Below, one piece after another: positions 1-7,613 of a DNA stretch of 10,951 nucleotides. Source of the stretch: Flavobacteriaceae bacterium. Lineage in GTDB: Bacteria; Bacteroidota; Bacteroidia; Flavobacteriales; Flavobacteriaceae. The stretch spans positions 1-10,951 of the forward strand of contig CANEXR010000077.1 in NCBI GenBank assembly GCA_947443815.1, read 5' to 3'. The notes beneath the pieces are model-generated. The model was not told the DNA's origin. It saw only the letters and a list, made by a program, of their open reading frames with translations, and did no database searches. A program made the translations under genes and the position numbers. Each line of letters opens with the position of its first letter. Positions within the stretch are counted from its first letter, which is position 1.

Positions 1-1047
1 ATGAATTCTAACCCATTTTACAGGCTCAGTTTTACCCGTGTAAGATTGCGTTGTTTTATCCCAACCAACTGCAGTATATAATTTTTGAATTTGTTCATCA
101 TAAAAAGCCTTACTATACTCTGGTGTAGCTGTTGTTTCAGCAACTTCAGAAATATTTTTGTGACAATTCATACAAACATTTAAAGAAGGAATACCAGCAT
201 TTTTACTTACTCGAGAAGCAGAATGACAATACTTACAATTAATTTCATTATCACCAGCATGAATTCTATGCGAATAATGAATTGGCTGAATTGGAGAATA
301 TTCCTGATCAACACCAACCTGCATTAAGAAACCATAAACAAAATAAGCACCAGAAAGCAATAAAAATATTGAAGTAACGAGAACTAAAAACTGATTTCTA
401 GCGAAAGCCTTCCAAATAGGCATTGTTGGCTCTTTTGGAGCAACTTCAATACCATTTACTTTTGCCACCTTACGCAATACATTATTTACCAAAAACAGCA
501 TAACAACTAACATAGCCATTACTAAAGCAAGAGCACCAAGTATTACATTATTTGATATTCCAGCTTCTACAACTTGAGTTCCTGGTACAGAGGCAGTTCC
601 TGCAGCAACTGGAGCCTCAGCTTTTGGTTCTGAAGTGTAAGCAATTATATTGTCAATATCGGCTTCAGATAATTGAGGAAATGCAGTCATTACTGACTTA
701 TTATTTTCTTCAAAAAGCTTAACCGCTACAGCATCGCCTGATTTTATAACATCAGAACTGTTGTGAACCCATTTGTAAATCCAAGCCATATCATGCTTTG
801 CCGAAACACCTCTAAGAGCAGGGCCCGTAGCCTTAGCATCTAATTTGTGACATGCTGCGCAATTTGCATTAAACAACTCTTTACCTTTTGCAGGATCTCC
901 ACCTTGAGCAGCAGCAGGAGCAGCTGCCATACCAGTCGCTGCAGGAGCAGCATCTTGAGCAAATGAAGTTGATGAGAAAATTAACATTAAAGCTAAGCCA
1001 AAATATAATTTCCTTAAGATCGAATTATGGTTACCCACCTTTTTCAT
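1..1047 (-). CDS. actA: Alternative complex III cytochrome c subunit ActA (partial, C-terminus outside window)
   Basis: Reading down from the ATG at 1047, 349 codons stay open to the window edge, so the C-terminus is missing. A signal peptide (about 1-30, ending SFA) is followed by an Ala/Pro-rich linker and a monoheme cytochrome c domain with CAACH at 63-67 and a possible axial Met at 120. Two membrane helices follow (about 164-187 and 219-242). A cytochrome c3/c7-like domain then begins, with CKYCH at 271-275 and CMNCH at 292-296. The visible sequence ends in KWVRIH, a stretch typical of ActA. ActA is known as the periplasmic multiheme subunit that passes electrons from menaquinol oxidation by alternative complex III towards terminal oxidases. 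The remaining act genes would be expected past the left edge. The total heme number cannot be counted here. The family call is firm; the symbol is inferred from architecture. Confidence 0.88.
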   Translation of the reverse strand, partial: MKKVGNHNSILRKLYFGLALMLIFSSTSFAQDAAPAATGMAAAPAAAQGGDPAKGKELFNANCAACHKLDAKATGPALRGVSAKHDMAWIYKWVHNSSDVIKSGDAVAVKLFEENNKSVMTAFPQLSEADIDNIIAYTSEPKAEAPVAAGTASVPGTQVVEAGISNNVILGALALVMAMLVVMLFLVNNVLRKVAKVNGIEVAPKEPTMPIWKAFARNQFLVLVTSIFLLLSGAYFVYGFLMQVGVDQEYSPIQPIHYSHRIHAGDNEINCKYCHSASRVSKNAGIPSLNVCMNCHKNISEVAETTATPEYSKAFYDEQIQKLYTAVGWDKTTQSYTGKTEPVKWVRIH

Positions 1048-1136
1048 ATAGTATAATGATTATCTACTAAAATTGGTACGGTTTTTTCTATAAACATTTT
1101 GAGAAAAAACGAATACATTATTTTTAAAAACTTGGA

Positions 1137-1165
1137 CAAAAATACGACTTAAGAACTATTCTCAA
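1137..1165 (-). promoter_or_regulatory. Bacteroidetes-type promoter for actA
   Basis: On the minus strand a TTG (1165-1163) is followed after 18 bases by TATTTTTG (1144-1137). This fits the TTG-N17-23-TAnnTTTG consensus known for Flavobacterium sigma factor promoters. It leaves a leader of about 80 bases before the actA ATG. Confidence 0.6.
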
Positions 1166-1215
1166 AACCTTAAAATAGTCTTAAATTCAATTTATATTAA
1201 TTCTAAATAATATTT

Positions 1216-1249
1216 TTGGCTTCACATGATTTATTAAATATTATTTTTG
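1216..1249 (+). promoter_or_regulatory. Bacteroidetes-type promoter for the SPOR gene
   Basis: TATTTTTG at 1242-1249 matches the TAnnTTTG -7 element and lies 23 bases after a TTG at 1216-1218, which is at the long end of the accepted spacing. The SPOR gene ATG is at 1268, so the leader would be only about a dozen bases. A second identical TATTTTTG lies at 1211-1218 and could be an alternative upstream start. Confidence 0.5.
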
Positions 1250-1267
1250 CACAAAAAACATCACATT

Positions 1268-1657
1268 ATGAGAATTTTAACGATTAGAAACTACATTTTA
1301 CTGGCTTCTTTGCTCTATTTTTCTGGGGGCAATTTAATAGCTCAAGATCGAAATATTACCATAAATCAAGACCCAAAATTCGAAATATTACTCAATGAAA
1401 AGAGAAAAATCAACACTTCTCTTACAGTAAATGATAGTTATAAAATTCAAATTTTCAGTGGTGAAAGCGAAAAAGCAAAAAAAATATTAACTGATTTTAA
1501 ACAAGAATTTGAAAATATTGATGGCACTATTATCTTTAATACACCTAATTACAAAGTTTGGATTGGTAATTTTAAAACTCGTATTGAAGCTGAACAAAAA
1601 TTAATTGAAATTAAAAAGAAATACAAAACGGTACTTTTGATAAAACCAAACAAATAA
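1268..1657 (+). CDS. Small secreted SPOR-domain protein
   Basis: This 129-aa protein starts at the ATG at 1268. The frame is open further up to a TTG at 1247, but that TTG is part of the promoter-like element and the ATG places a signal peptide exactly at the N-terminus. Residues 1-25 form a hydrophobic leader with likely cleavage near IA/Q. The C-terminal half (about 57-127) is a SPOR fold: it opens with YKIQIFSG and continues with NYKVWIGNF and the EAEQKL helix. SPOR domains are known to bind denuded peptidoglycan glycan strands, often at division sites. With no membrane anchor other than the leader, it is probably periplasmic. It is divergent from actA and convergent with infB, so it is likely monocistronic. 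Its precise role is unknown. Confidence 0.85.
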   Translation: MRILTIRNYILLASLLYFSGGNLIAQDRNITINQDPKFEILLNEKRKINTSLTVNDSYKIQIFSGESEKAKKILTDFKQEFENIDGTIIFNTPNYKVWIGNFKTRIEAEQKLIEIKKKYKTVLLIKPNK

Positions 1658-1727
1658 AATTGGATTTCTACAAATTTATTCTTCACTACATGGCCAATTA
1701 AAACTTACTAATAGCAATCATTATCAA

Positions 1728-1781
1728 AATTATTTTAAACAAAAAAATCCCGTAACCGGGATTTTTTTGTTTAAAATAATT
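1728..1781. terminator. Bidirectional intrinsic terminator between the SPOR gene and infB
   Basis: A perfect 25-bp inverted repeat (1728-1752 with 1757-1781) encloses a TAAC loop. Its GC core is ATCCCG/CGGGAT, flanked on each side by seven A or T. It therefore reads as a hairpin followed by a U run on either strand. It lies 70 bases after the SPOR stop and 7 bases after the infB stop, so it can serve both convergent transcripts. Confidence 0.9.
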
Positions 1782-1788
1782 GATGCTT

Positions 1789-4632
1789 TTATTTCAATTT
1801 CTTTTTGATAGCTACTTCATGATAAGCTTCAATAACGTCTCTTTCTTCAATATCGTTAAAGTTTTTAATTTGAATACCACAATCGTACCCTTTAGTCACT
1901 TCTTTGACATCATCTTTAAATCGTTTCAATGCTAAGAGTTCACCTGTAAATACAACTACACCTTCTCGAATGATTCTAATTTTTGAATTTCTAGCTATTT
2001 TACCATCCATAACCATACAGCCAGCAATAGAACCGACTTTAGAAATTTTAAATATCTCTCTAATTTCGGCAGTACCTAGAACTTCTTCTTTCATTTCAGG
2101 AGCTAACATTCCTTCCATCGCATCTTTCAAGTCATCAATTGCTGCATAAATAATAGAATAATAACGGATATCTATTTCTTCTTTATCAGCTAACTGTCTT
2201 GCATTTCCAGCAGGACGAACATTAAACCCAATAATAATTGCATCAGAAGCCGAAGCCAACATAACATCAGTCTCCGTAATTGCTCCAACACCTTTATGAA
2301 TAATATTAATTTGAATTTCTTCTGTAGATAATTTAGAGAACGAATCTGACAATGCTTCAACGGAACCATCAACATCTCCTTTAAGGATAACATTTAATTC
2401 TTTAAATTGACCTAAAGCAATTCTACGACCAATTTCATCAAGTGTAATATGACGTTGGGTACGTACGGATTGTTCACGCATTAATTGAGAACGTTTAGAT
2501 GCAATTTGTTTTGCTTCTTTTTCATCTTCAAAAATATTAAACTTGTCACCTGCAGTAGCTGCACCATCAAGGCCTAATACAGATACTGGAGTTGACGGTC
2601 CTGCTTCCGTTACTATATGCCCTCTTTCATCATGCATGGCTTTGATTTTTCCATGATGCTTACCTGCCAACATATAATCTCCAATTTTTAAAGTTCCATG
2701 TTGAACTAATATAGTAGATACATATCCTTTCCCTTTATCAAGGAAAGCCTCTACAACAGTACCTTGTGCTGCTTTATTTGGATTTGATTTTAAATCTAAA
2801 ATTTCAGCTTCTAACAATACTTTCTCCAACAAGTCTTTTACTCCAAGACCTGTTTTTGCAGATATATCATGTGATTGAATTTTTCCACCCCAATCTTCAA
2901 CAAGTAAATTCATACTTGCCAATCTTTCTTTAATTTTTTCAGGATTAGCATTTGGCTTATCCACTTTATTGATAGCAAAAATAATTGGAACACCCGCAGC
3001 TTGTGCATGGCTAATTGCTTCTTTGGTTTGTGGCATGATATCATCATCCGCAGCAATAACAATAATTGCAATATCTGTAACTTGAGCTCCACGCGCACGC
3101 ATTGCAGTAAACGCTTCGTGTCCAGGTGTATCTAAGAATGCAATTTTCTGACCGTTATCCAAAGTTACTCCGTAGGCACCAATATGTTGGGTAATTCCTC
3201 CAGATTCTCCAGCAATAACGTTTTCTTTACGAATATAATCCAGTAATGATGTTTTACCATGATCGACGTGACCCATTACAGTTACGATTGGCGCTCTAAA
3301 AACTAGATCTTCTTCTTTATCAGCAACAACCTGAATAGCTTCTTCAATATCAACTGTAATAAATTCAACTTCATACCCAAACTCATCAGCAACAATTGTC
3401 AATGTTTCAGCATCAAGACGTTGATTCATGGTTACCATGATTCCAAGTGACATACACGTACCAATAACTTTAGTAATTGGCACATCCATCATGATTGCAA
3501 TTTCGCCTACGGTAACAAATTCAGTAACTTTGATTGTTTTACTTCCTTCATCTAAAGCTCTTTGCTCATCATCGGATTTTTGACGATGTGTATCTCTTTT
3601 ATCTCTTCTGTATTTTGCAGCTTTAGATTTACCTCCTTTACCTTGAAGTTTTTCTAAAGTCTCACGAATTTGATTTTTAACTTCCTCTTCTGTAGGTTCA
3701 ACTTTTGCGACAATTGCAGGTCTGTTTCCTTTAACAAATCCTGGTCTTGCACTTCTGTTGGCATTGAAACCTCCACCTCCAGTATTTGGAGTAATCTTAT
3801 TTGGATTTGGAGCACCAGGTACTCCTGGAGTTGCTGGTGGTCTTGGAGCACCAGGTTTAGGAGCAATCCTTTTACGCTTGTTTTTATTTGCATTATTAGC
3901 TCCAGCTGCACCAGGAGCGCCTGGTTTATTAGGAGTAATTTTCGGTTCTTCTTTTTTCTTTTTAGGTTTATTAAATTGAGATAAATCAATTACTTGACCA
4001 GTTAAAGTAGTTCCGGATAATTTTTGATACTGTGTCGTTATGGTCTCATCAATTGGAGCCTCATCCACTGTTTCAATTACTTTCTTCTCAGGAACAATTT
4101 CTTTTTTAACTTCTTTAATTCCAGCAATTGGCTTAAACTCTTTTTTTACCGAAACTGGTTCTTCTGGAGCAACTGCTTTTACAATTGGCTCTTCTGCTTG
4201 AATCTTAGCTTTAGGAATCTCTTTTTGCTCAACGATAATTGGAGTTGGAGCGGCAGTAGGCTTCTTAGGATTAAGATCTATTTTTCCAACTTGAACAGGA
4301 CCCGTAACAATTGCTCTGGCCTTAATAACTTCTTGTTGTTTTTGACGCTCTTCATCTTGTTTGCGCTTATCCTCTATTTCTTTTTCCCGTTCAACACGCA
4401 ATGCTTCTTTTTCTTTTCTTTTCTCTTCCCCTACTTCTTTGGAAGCTTCTTTATTCCCCTTGTCGCCTGCAAATTGGCTTTGTAGGATATTAAATTCCTG
4501 ATCAGAAATTTTTGTGTTTGGATTTGCATCAATAGCAATACCCTTATCTTTTAGATAATCCACAGCTCTTTCTAACGAAATATTTAATTCCCTTAAAACC
4601 TTGTTTATTCTAATTACTCTCTCTTCAGACAT
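1789..4632 (-). CDS. infB: Translation initiation factor IF-2
   Basis: This 947-aa GTPase delivers initiator tRNA to the 30S subunit and promotes subunit joining. An IF2_N helical domain occupies about 1-55. Next come a long charged Lys/Glu region and a Pro/Gly/Ala-rich basic linker (about 225-305), then a second IF2_N-like segment (about 365-420). The G domain is complete: G1 GHVDHGKT at 454-461, GGITQHIG at 478-485, G3 DTPGHEAF at 501-508, G4 NKVD at 555-558 and G5 SAK at 591-593. The remaining C-terminal domains run to residue 947. The length suits the long-linker IF-2 of Bacteroidetes. It is the last gene of rimP-nusA-infB, 98 bases after nusA, and is followed at once by the inverted-repeat terminator. 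No lesion is visible. Confidence 0.98.
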   Translation of the reverse strand: MSEERVIRINKVLRELNISLERAVDYLKDKGIAIDANPNTKISDQEFNILQSQFAGDKGNKEASKEVGEEKRKEKEALRVEREKEIEDKRKQDEERQKQQEVIKARAIVTGPVQVGKIDLNPKKPTAAPTPIIVEQKEIPKAKIQAEEPIVKAVAPEEPVSVKKEFKPIAGIKEVKKEIVPEKKVIETVDEAPIDETITTQYQKLSGTTLTGQVIDLSQFNKPKKKKEEPKITPNKPGAPGAAGANNANKNKRKRIAPKPGAPRPPATPGVPGAPNPNKITPNTGGGGFNANRSARPGFVKGNRPAIVAKVEPTEEEVKNQIRETLEKLQGKGGKSKAAKYRRDKRDTHRQKSDDEQRALDEGSKTIKVTEFVTVGEIAIMMDVPITKVIGTCMSLGIMVTMNQRLDAETLTIVADEFGYEVEFITVDIEEAIQVVADKEEDLVFRAPIVTVMGHVDHGKTSLLDYIRKENVIAGESGGITQHIGAYGVTLDNGQKIAFLDTPGHEAFTAMRARGAQVTDIAIIVIAADDDIMPQTKEAISHAQAAGVPIIFAINKVDKPNANPEKIKERLASMNLLVEDWGGKIQSHDISAKTGLGVKDLLEKVLLEAEILDLKSNPNKAAQGTVVEAFLDKGKGYVSTILVQHGTLKIGDYMLAGKHHGKIKAMHDERGHIVTEAGPSTPVSVLGLDGAATAGDKFNIFEDEKEAKQIASKRSQLMREQSVRTQRHITLDEIGRRIALGQFKELNVILKGDVDGSVEALSDSFSKLSTEEIQINIIHKGVGAITETDVMLASASDAIIIGFNVRPAGNARQLADKEEIDIRYYSIIYAAIDDLKDAMEGMLAPEMKEEVLGTAEIREIFKISKVGSIAGCMVMDGKIARNSKIRIIREGVVVFTGELLALKRFKDDVKEVTKGYDCGIQIKNFNDIEERDVIEAYHEVAIKKKLK

Positions 4633-4730
4633 AAAACCTTTTTATTATTACCTTTTTTTGTTGTTTCAAAACCCTAACCTCTAAGATAAAAGGAAAAATA
4701 AGGTCAAGAATTTATTTTAAAGAATTTATA

Positions 4731-5984
4731 TTAACTATCAAATTCTTCTTTTAGTATTCTCATTACATCTAGAATAGTTTCCTCTTCTAAATCAGTTCTT
4801 CTTACCAAATCTTCTACATCTTGTTTTAAAATACTTTTTGCAGTATCCAATCCAATTTTTGCAAATTCTTCAATAACCCAGTCTTCAATTTCATCTGAAA
4901 ATTCCGTTAATTCAACATCATCTTCATCTGCAGTTGCTCCAGCAACATCACCTTCTCTAATAACATCCAATTCATAACCTGTCAACTGACCTGCCAATTT
5001 AATATTATGCCCACCTCTACCAATTGCTTTTGAAACTTCTTCTAATTTCAAAAACACTTCAGCTCTTTTTGTTTCTTCATTGATTTTAATTGAGGAAACT
5101 TTTGCAGGACTTAGAGCTCTTGTTATATACAATTGAATATTGCTGGTATAATTAATAACATCAATATTTTCATTTCCTAATTCACGAACAATTCCATGAA
5201 TACGAGATCCTTTCATACCAACACAAGCTCCTACAGGATCAATACGGTCATCATAAGAATCAACGGCTACTTTTGCTTTTTCACCAGGTATTCTTACTAC
5301 TTTTTTAACCATAATTAAACCATCAAATACCTCAGGAATTTCTTGTTCAAATAATTTCTCTAAAAATTTTTCAGAAGTTCTAGACATAATAATTTGAGGT
5401 TTATTCCCTTTCAATTCTACGCTTTCAATGATTCCGCGGACATTATCCCCTTTTCTAAAAAAATCAGAAGGAATTTGTTTTTCTTTTGGCAAAACAATTT
5501 CATTCCCTTCATCATCAACTAAAATAACTACTCTAGGTCTAACATGGTGTACTTCTGCAGTATAAATATCCCCAATAATATCTTTAAATTGTTTGTAAAG
5601 ATTGGTATTGTCGTGTTCATGTATTTTGGAAATCAAGTTTTGACGCAAAGCCAAAATTGCTCTTCTACCTAAATCAATCAACTTAACTTCTTCAGAAACA
5701 TCTTCCCCTATTTCAAAATCAGGCTCGATTTTTCTAGCTTCTGTCAAAGTAATCTCTTCGTTTTCAAAATCCAAATCCTCGTCTGCAACGATTACTCTTC
5801 TTCTCCATATCTCCATATCTCCTTTATCAGGATTTATAATGATATCAAAGTTGTCATCTGAACCGTATTTTTTCTTCAATGCATTTCTAAATACATCTTC
5901 CAAAATTGCCATAAGCGTTACACGATCAATAAGTTTATCATCTTTAAACTCTGAGAATGAATCGATTAATGCTAAATTTTCCAT
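4731..5984 (-). CDS. nusA: Transcription termination/antitermination factor NusA
   Basis: This 417-aa protein binds RNA polymerase and nascent RNA, and modulates pausing, termination and antitermination. The N-terminal polymerase-binding domain covers about 1-130. An S1 domain follows (about 136-203). KH1 contains GACVGMKGSRI at 252-262 and KH2 contains AIGRGGHNIKLA at 320-331. The C-terminal tail is acidic (about 345-417). It is shorter than E. coli NusA, which has two C-terminal acidic repeats; no clear repeat pair is seen here. The ATG at 5984 lies 9 bases after the rimP stop, which supports co-transcription. In other bacteria NusA regulates its own operon, so the hairpin in the rimP leader is a possible target by analogy. 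Confidence 0.97.
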   Translation of the reverse strand: MENLALIDSFSEFKDDKLIDRVTLMAILEDVFRNALKKKYGSDDNFDIIINPDKGDMEIWRRRVIVADEDLDFENEEITLTEARKIEPDFEIGEDVSEEVKLIDLGRRAILALRQNLISKIHEHDNTNLYKQFKDIIGDIYTAEVHHVRPRVVILVDDEGNEIVLPKEKQIPSDFFRKGDNVRGIIESVELKGNKPQIIMSRTSEKFLEKLFEQEIPEVFDGLIMVKKVVRIPGEKAKVAVDSYDDRIDPVGACVGMKGSRIHGIVRELGNENIDVINYTSNIQLYITRALSPAKVSSIKINEETKRAEVFLKLEEVSKAIGRGGHNIKLAGQLTGYELDVIREGDVAGATADEDDVELTEFSDEIEDWVIEEFAKIGLDTAKSILKQDVEDLVRRTDLEEETILDVMRILKEEFDS

Positions 5985-5993
5985 GCGAATTCT

Positions 5994-6461
5994 TTAATTA
6001 AATGTTACTGTAACAATTGCTTCTTTAATTTCTGAGTAAGGTAACTCCAATTTTTTTTGAACCGTTTCTTTACCTTTACCTACTTTTTTTGGTTCTCTTG
6101 ATTCCCAAGACAAAATTACAAAATCATCATTAGCTTCCACCAATTCTGCTTCAATTTTTTCTGTAGTCGTCTTCACAATCAAAGTTCTACCAATATTTTT
6201 TTTATATTGTCTAATCATTTTTAGTGGCGAACCAACTCCTACGGATGCTACTTCAAGAGAAAAATCTTGCTCTTCTCTATCCAAATTATTTTCTATTGCT
6301 CGGCTAACATCGATGCAGTCTTGTAAAACAACTCCATTGTCACCATCCAAATTTACAATAATTTTAAAAGCATCAGTAATAATAAGGTCTATTAGAAAAA
6401 TTGTTGGTTTTTCTAATAAACATGCTGTCAATAGCGTATTTACTTTTTCTTTAAATGTCAT
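5994..6461 (-). CDS. rimP: Ribosome maturation factor RimP
   Basis: RimP binds free 30S subunits and helps their late assembly. The 155-aa protein starts MTFKEKVN at the ATG at 6461. An in-frame ATG at 6497 would add 12 residues, but it lies inside a strong hairpin and the added residues do not look like RimP. The N-terminal alpha/beta domain (about 1-85) includes LDGDNGVVLQDC and SRAIENNLD, and ends with EVASVGVGSPL, the equivalent of the family's EVSSPG-type motif. A C-terminal SH3-like domain (about 88-153) follows. It is the first gene of the rimP-nusA-infB operon, an order conserved across bacteria. There is no recognisable Shine-Dalgarno; the bases before the ATG are A/T only. Confidence 0.95.
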   Translation of the reverse strand: MTFKEKVNTLLTACLLEKPTIFLIDLIITDAFKIIVNLDGDNGVVLQDCIDVSRAIENNLDREEQDFSLEVASVGVGSPLKMIRQYKKNIGRTLIVKTTTEKIEAELVEANDDFVILSWESREPKKVGKGKETVQKKLELPYSEIKEAIVTVTFN

Positions 6462-6484
6462 ATTTTTATAAAAAGAGGGGACAT
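6458..6484 (-). other. Possible 8-codon leader mini-ORF overlapping the rimP start
   Basis: An ATG at 6484, partly in the loop of the leader hairpin, opens a frame reading MSPLFIKI. It ends at a TGA (6460-6458) that overlaps the rimP ATG as ATGA. This arrangement could couple translation or shape the hairpin, but so short a frame can arise by chance in AT-rich sequence and no ribosome binding site is evident. Confidence 0.2.
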
Positions 6485-6495
6485 TTAGTCCCCTC
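6470..6495 (-). promoter_or_regulatory. GC-rich hairpin with U run in the rimP leader (candidate attenuator)
   Basis: On the minus strand GAGGGGAC (6495-6488) and GTCCCCTC (6482-6475) form a perfect 8-bp stem around a TAAAT loop, followed directly by TTTTT. In an otherwise AT-rich leader this has the form of an intrinsic terminator. It ends 13 bases before the rimP ATG and lies downstream of the likely promoter, so it would act within the operon transcript as an attenuator or translational control element. That role is inference. Confidence 0.55.
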
Positions 6496-6523
6496 ATTAT
6501 CTAGATTTTAATAAATAACGGTG

Positions 6524-6531
6524 CAAATATA
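6524..6531 (-). promoter_or_regulatory. Promoter -7 element for rimP-nusA-infB
   Basis: The minus strand reads TATATTTG followed by CA, a full match to the TAnnTTTG consensus. It lies about 63 bases before the rimP ATG, leaving a leader that contains the hairpin. No clean TTG is present at the -33 spacing, so the upstream half is weak. Confidence 0.55.
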
Positions 6532-6635
6532 GTGTTTTTTTATAATTTAAAATAATCGATTGCTGATTAAATATTTCTTATCTATGTTGCTGCATAAAAA
6601 CAACGTTTTTTTCTTACAATTAAAATATCCTAATT

Positions 6636-7466
6636 ATGAAACGAAGCTTAGTGTCAACTGATTTTTCAATATATCCTGAAGAGAAATTAAAGGCTTCCGC
6701 AAATATTATAAGAAAAAATAATTGCGAAATATTTCTCCTTCAATGTTAGAATTACCCCATCAAATGAGCGATGCTATTACTGGTGGAAACAGTATTCCCG
6801 AAATTATGCTTTTCATGAAAAAAGCAAATGAAATGTTTGAAAAAATCAAACAACGTCACTGTTTACAAGGAATAACAGTAATTGAAACCGTTCAATTTGA
6901 AAAGGCATTTGAAGGCATTTTGACTTCTAATAAGAAAAACGAAATTGATTTAATTGTTGTGGGACCACATGGTTCATCTGGACTTGAAGAAATACTTGTA
7001 GGATCAAATACAGAATAAGGTAGTCTAACATTCTGACATTCCAATTTTAATTATTAAAAAAGAAAACAAAGATTTTTGTGGAAATAATATTGTTTTTGCC
7101 TCAGATTTATCTAAAGAAATAAAAAAACTTTCAGAAAAATGCTTGAGTTTGCTATAATTTTCGATGCAAATCTAAAATTAGTTATGATTTCACCCCAATA
7201 GTTTTAAAACTACCCTTATGGCAGAAAAAATTATGTCTGATTTTATTGCTAATTTTGAAATTAAAAAATACTCTACTCATACATATAATGATGCAAATAT
7301 TGAAAAGGGCATCCTTAATTTTTCAAACCATGTAAATGCTGATTTAATAGCGATATATACTCACAACAGAACTGCATTATCCAATTTTTTTAATGGAAGC
7401 ATAAGTGAAGATTTAGTAAACCATGCTATAAAACCAGTAATTACTTTTAAAATAAAAAATAAATAA
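6636..7466 (+). pseudogene. Universal stress protein (UspA family, two-domain) pseudogene
   Basis: Read across three frames, this region encodes a two-domain universal stress protein of roughly 277 codons, the usual size of tandem-Usp proteins. It starts MKRSLVSTDFS at 6636. The frame breaks near 6742, where LLQ should run on into MLELPHQM. The second piece ends with the ATP-binding motif GPHGSSGLEEILVGSNTE and stops at 7016-7018. A third piece has a TAA at 7026-7028, then resumes SDIPILIIKKENKDF and the second-domain start IVFASDLS. Further shifts occur near 7145 and 7193. The last piece (7197-7466) ends NGSISEDLVNHAIKPVITFKI, with THNRTAL where glycines are usual. So many independent lesions indicate a decayed gene rather than one sequencing error. 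A possible weakened promoter, TTG-N20-TATGTTGC, lies at 6560-6590. Confidence 0.88.
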
Positions 7467-7483
7467 GTTTTTTATTTACATAC

Positions 7484-7520
7484 AAAAAAGTTTTATGAAT
7501 TTACTTCATAAAACTTTTTT
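7484..7520. terminator. Bidirectional intrinsic terminator between the usp pseudogene and the thioredoxin-like gene
   Basis: A 16-bp inverted repeat (7484-7499 with 7505-7520) surrounds a 5-base loop, TTTAC. Six A on the left and six T plus one more on the right give a U run in both directions. It starts 18 bases after the usp stop and lies 94 bases beyond the stop of the minus-strand thioredoxin-like gene. The stem is AT-rich with few GC pairs, so it is weaker than the terminator at infB. The bases from 7521 to 7613 show nothing convincing. Confidence 0.7.
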
Positions 7521-7613
7521 TACTTTCTGAAATGTTTAACTATTGATGTTTGATTTTTAAAATTACATCAAATTTTAACAATAGAATTTATAAACAAATA
7601 ATTCTAGTTAAAA

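Noticed and set aside
888..1070. Plus-strand 60-codon frame rich in Gln and Leu
   Set aside because: It is antisense to the Ala/Pro-rich start of actA; the composition comes from the complementary codons and there is no family resemblance.
1247..1267. TTG start at 1247 for the SPOR protein
   Set aside because: The TTG is the end of a TAnnTTTG promoter element, and the ATG at 1268 gives a proper signal peptide.
1904..3098. Short frames within infB at 1904-2149, 2190-2393 and 2910-3098
   Set aside because: They overlap the conserved IF-2 coding sequence in other frames and show no recognisable protein features.
3654..3989. Several open frames on both strands across the infB linker, including a Gly/Pro-rich 73-codon one at 3758-3979
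   Set aside because: They are shadows of the repetitive Pro/Gly/Ala and Lys codons of IF-2, whose own frame is complete and shows all expected motifs.
4024..4485. Plus-strand 153-codon frame rich in Phe, Asn and Leu
   Set aside because: It is antisense to the Lys/Glu-rich N-terminal region of IF-2; Phe and Leu arise from the complement of Lys and Glu codons.
6722..7018. A stand-alone 98-aa Usp-like gene
   Set aside because: It is the middle piece of a longer broken usp gene; homology continues on both sides in other frames, and its start lies inside the first Usp domain.
6636..7200. Programmed frameshifting as an explanation for the usp frame changes
   Set aside because: There are several shifts plus an in-frame stop, with no slippery heptamer at the breaks, so decay is simpler.
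7218..7466. A stand-alone 82-aa Usp-like gene
   Set aside because: It is the second half of the second Usp domain, with homologous sequence directly upstream in another frame, and lacks the first strand of the fold.
7540..7600. Possible hairpin TTGATGT/ACATCAA after the thioredoxin-like gene
   Set aside because: Only 7 bp with a long loop in AT-rich sequence and no following U run; the repeat at 7484-7520 is a better terminator.
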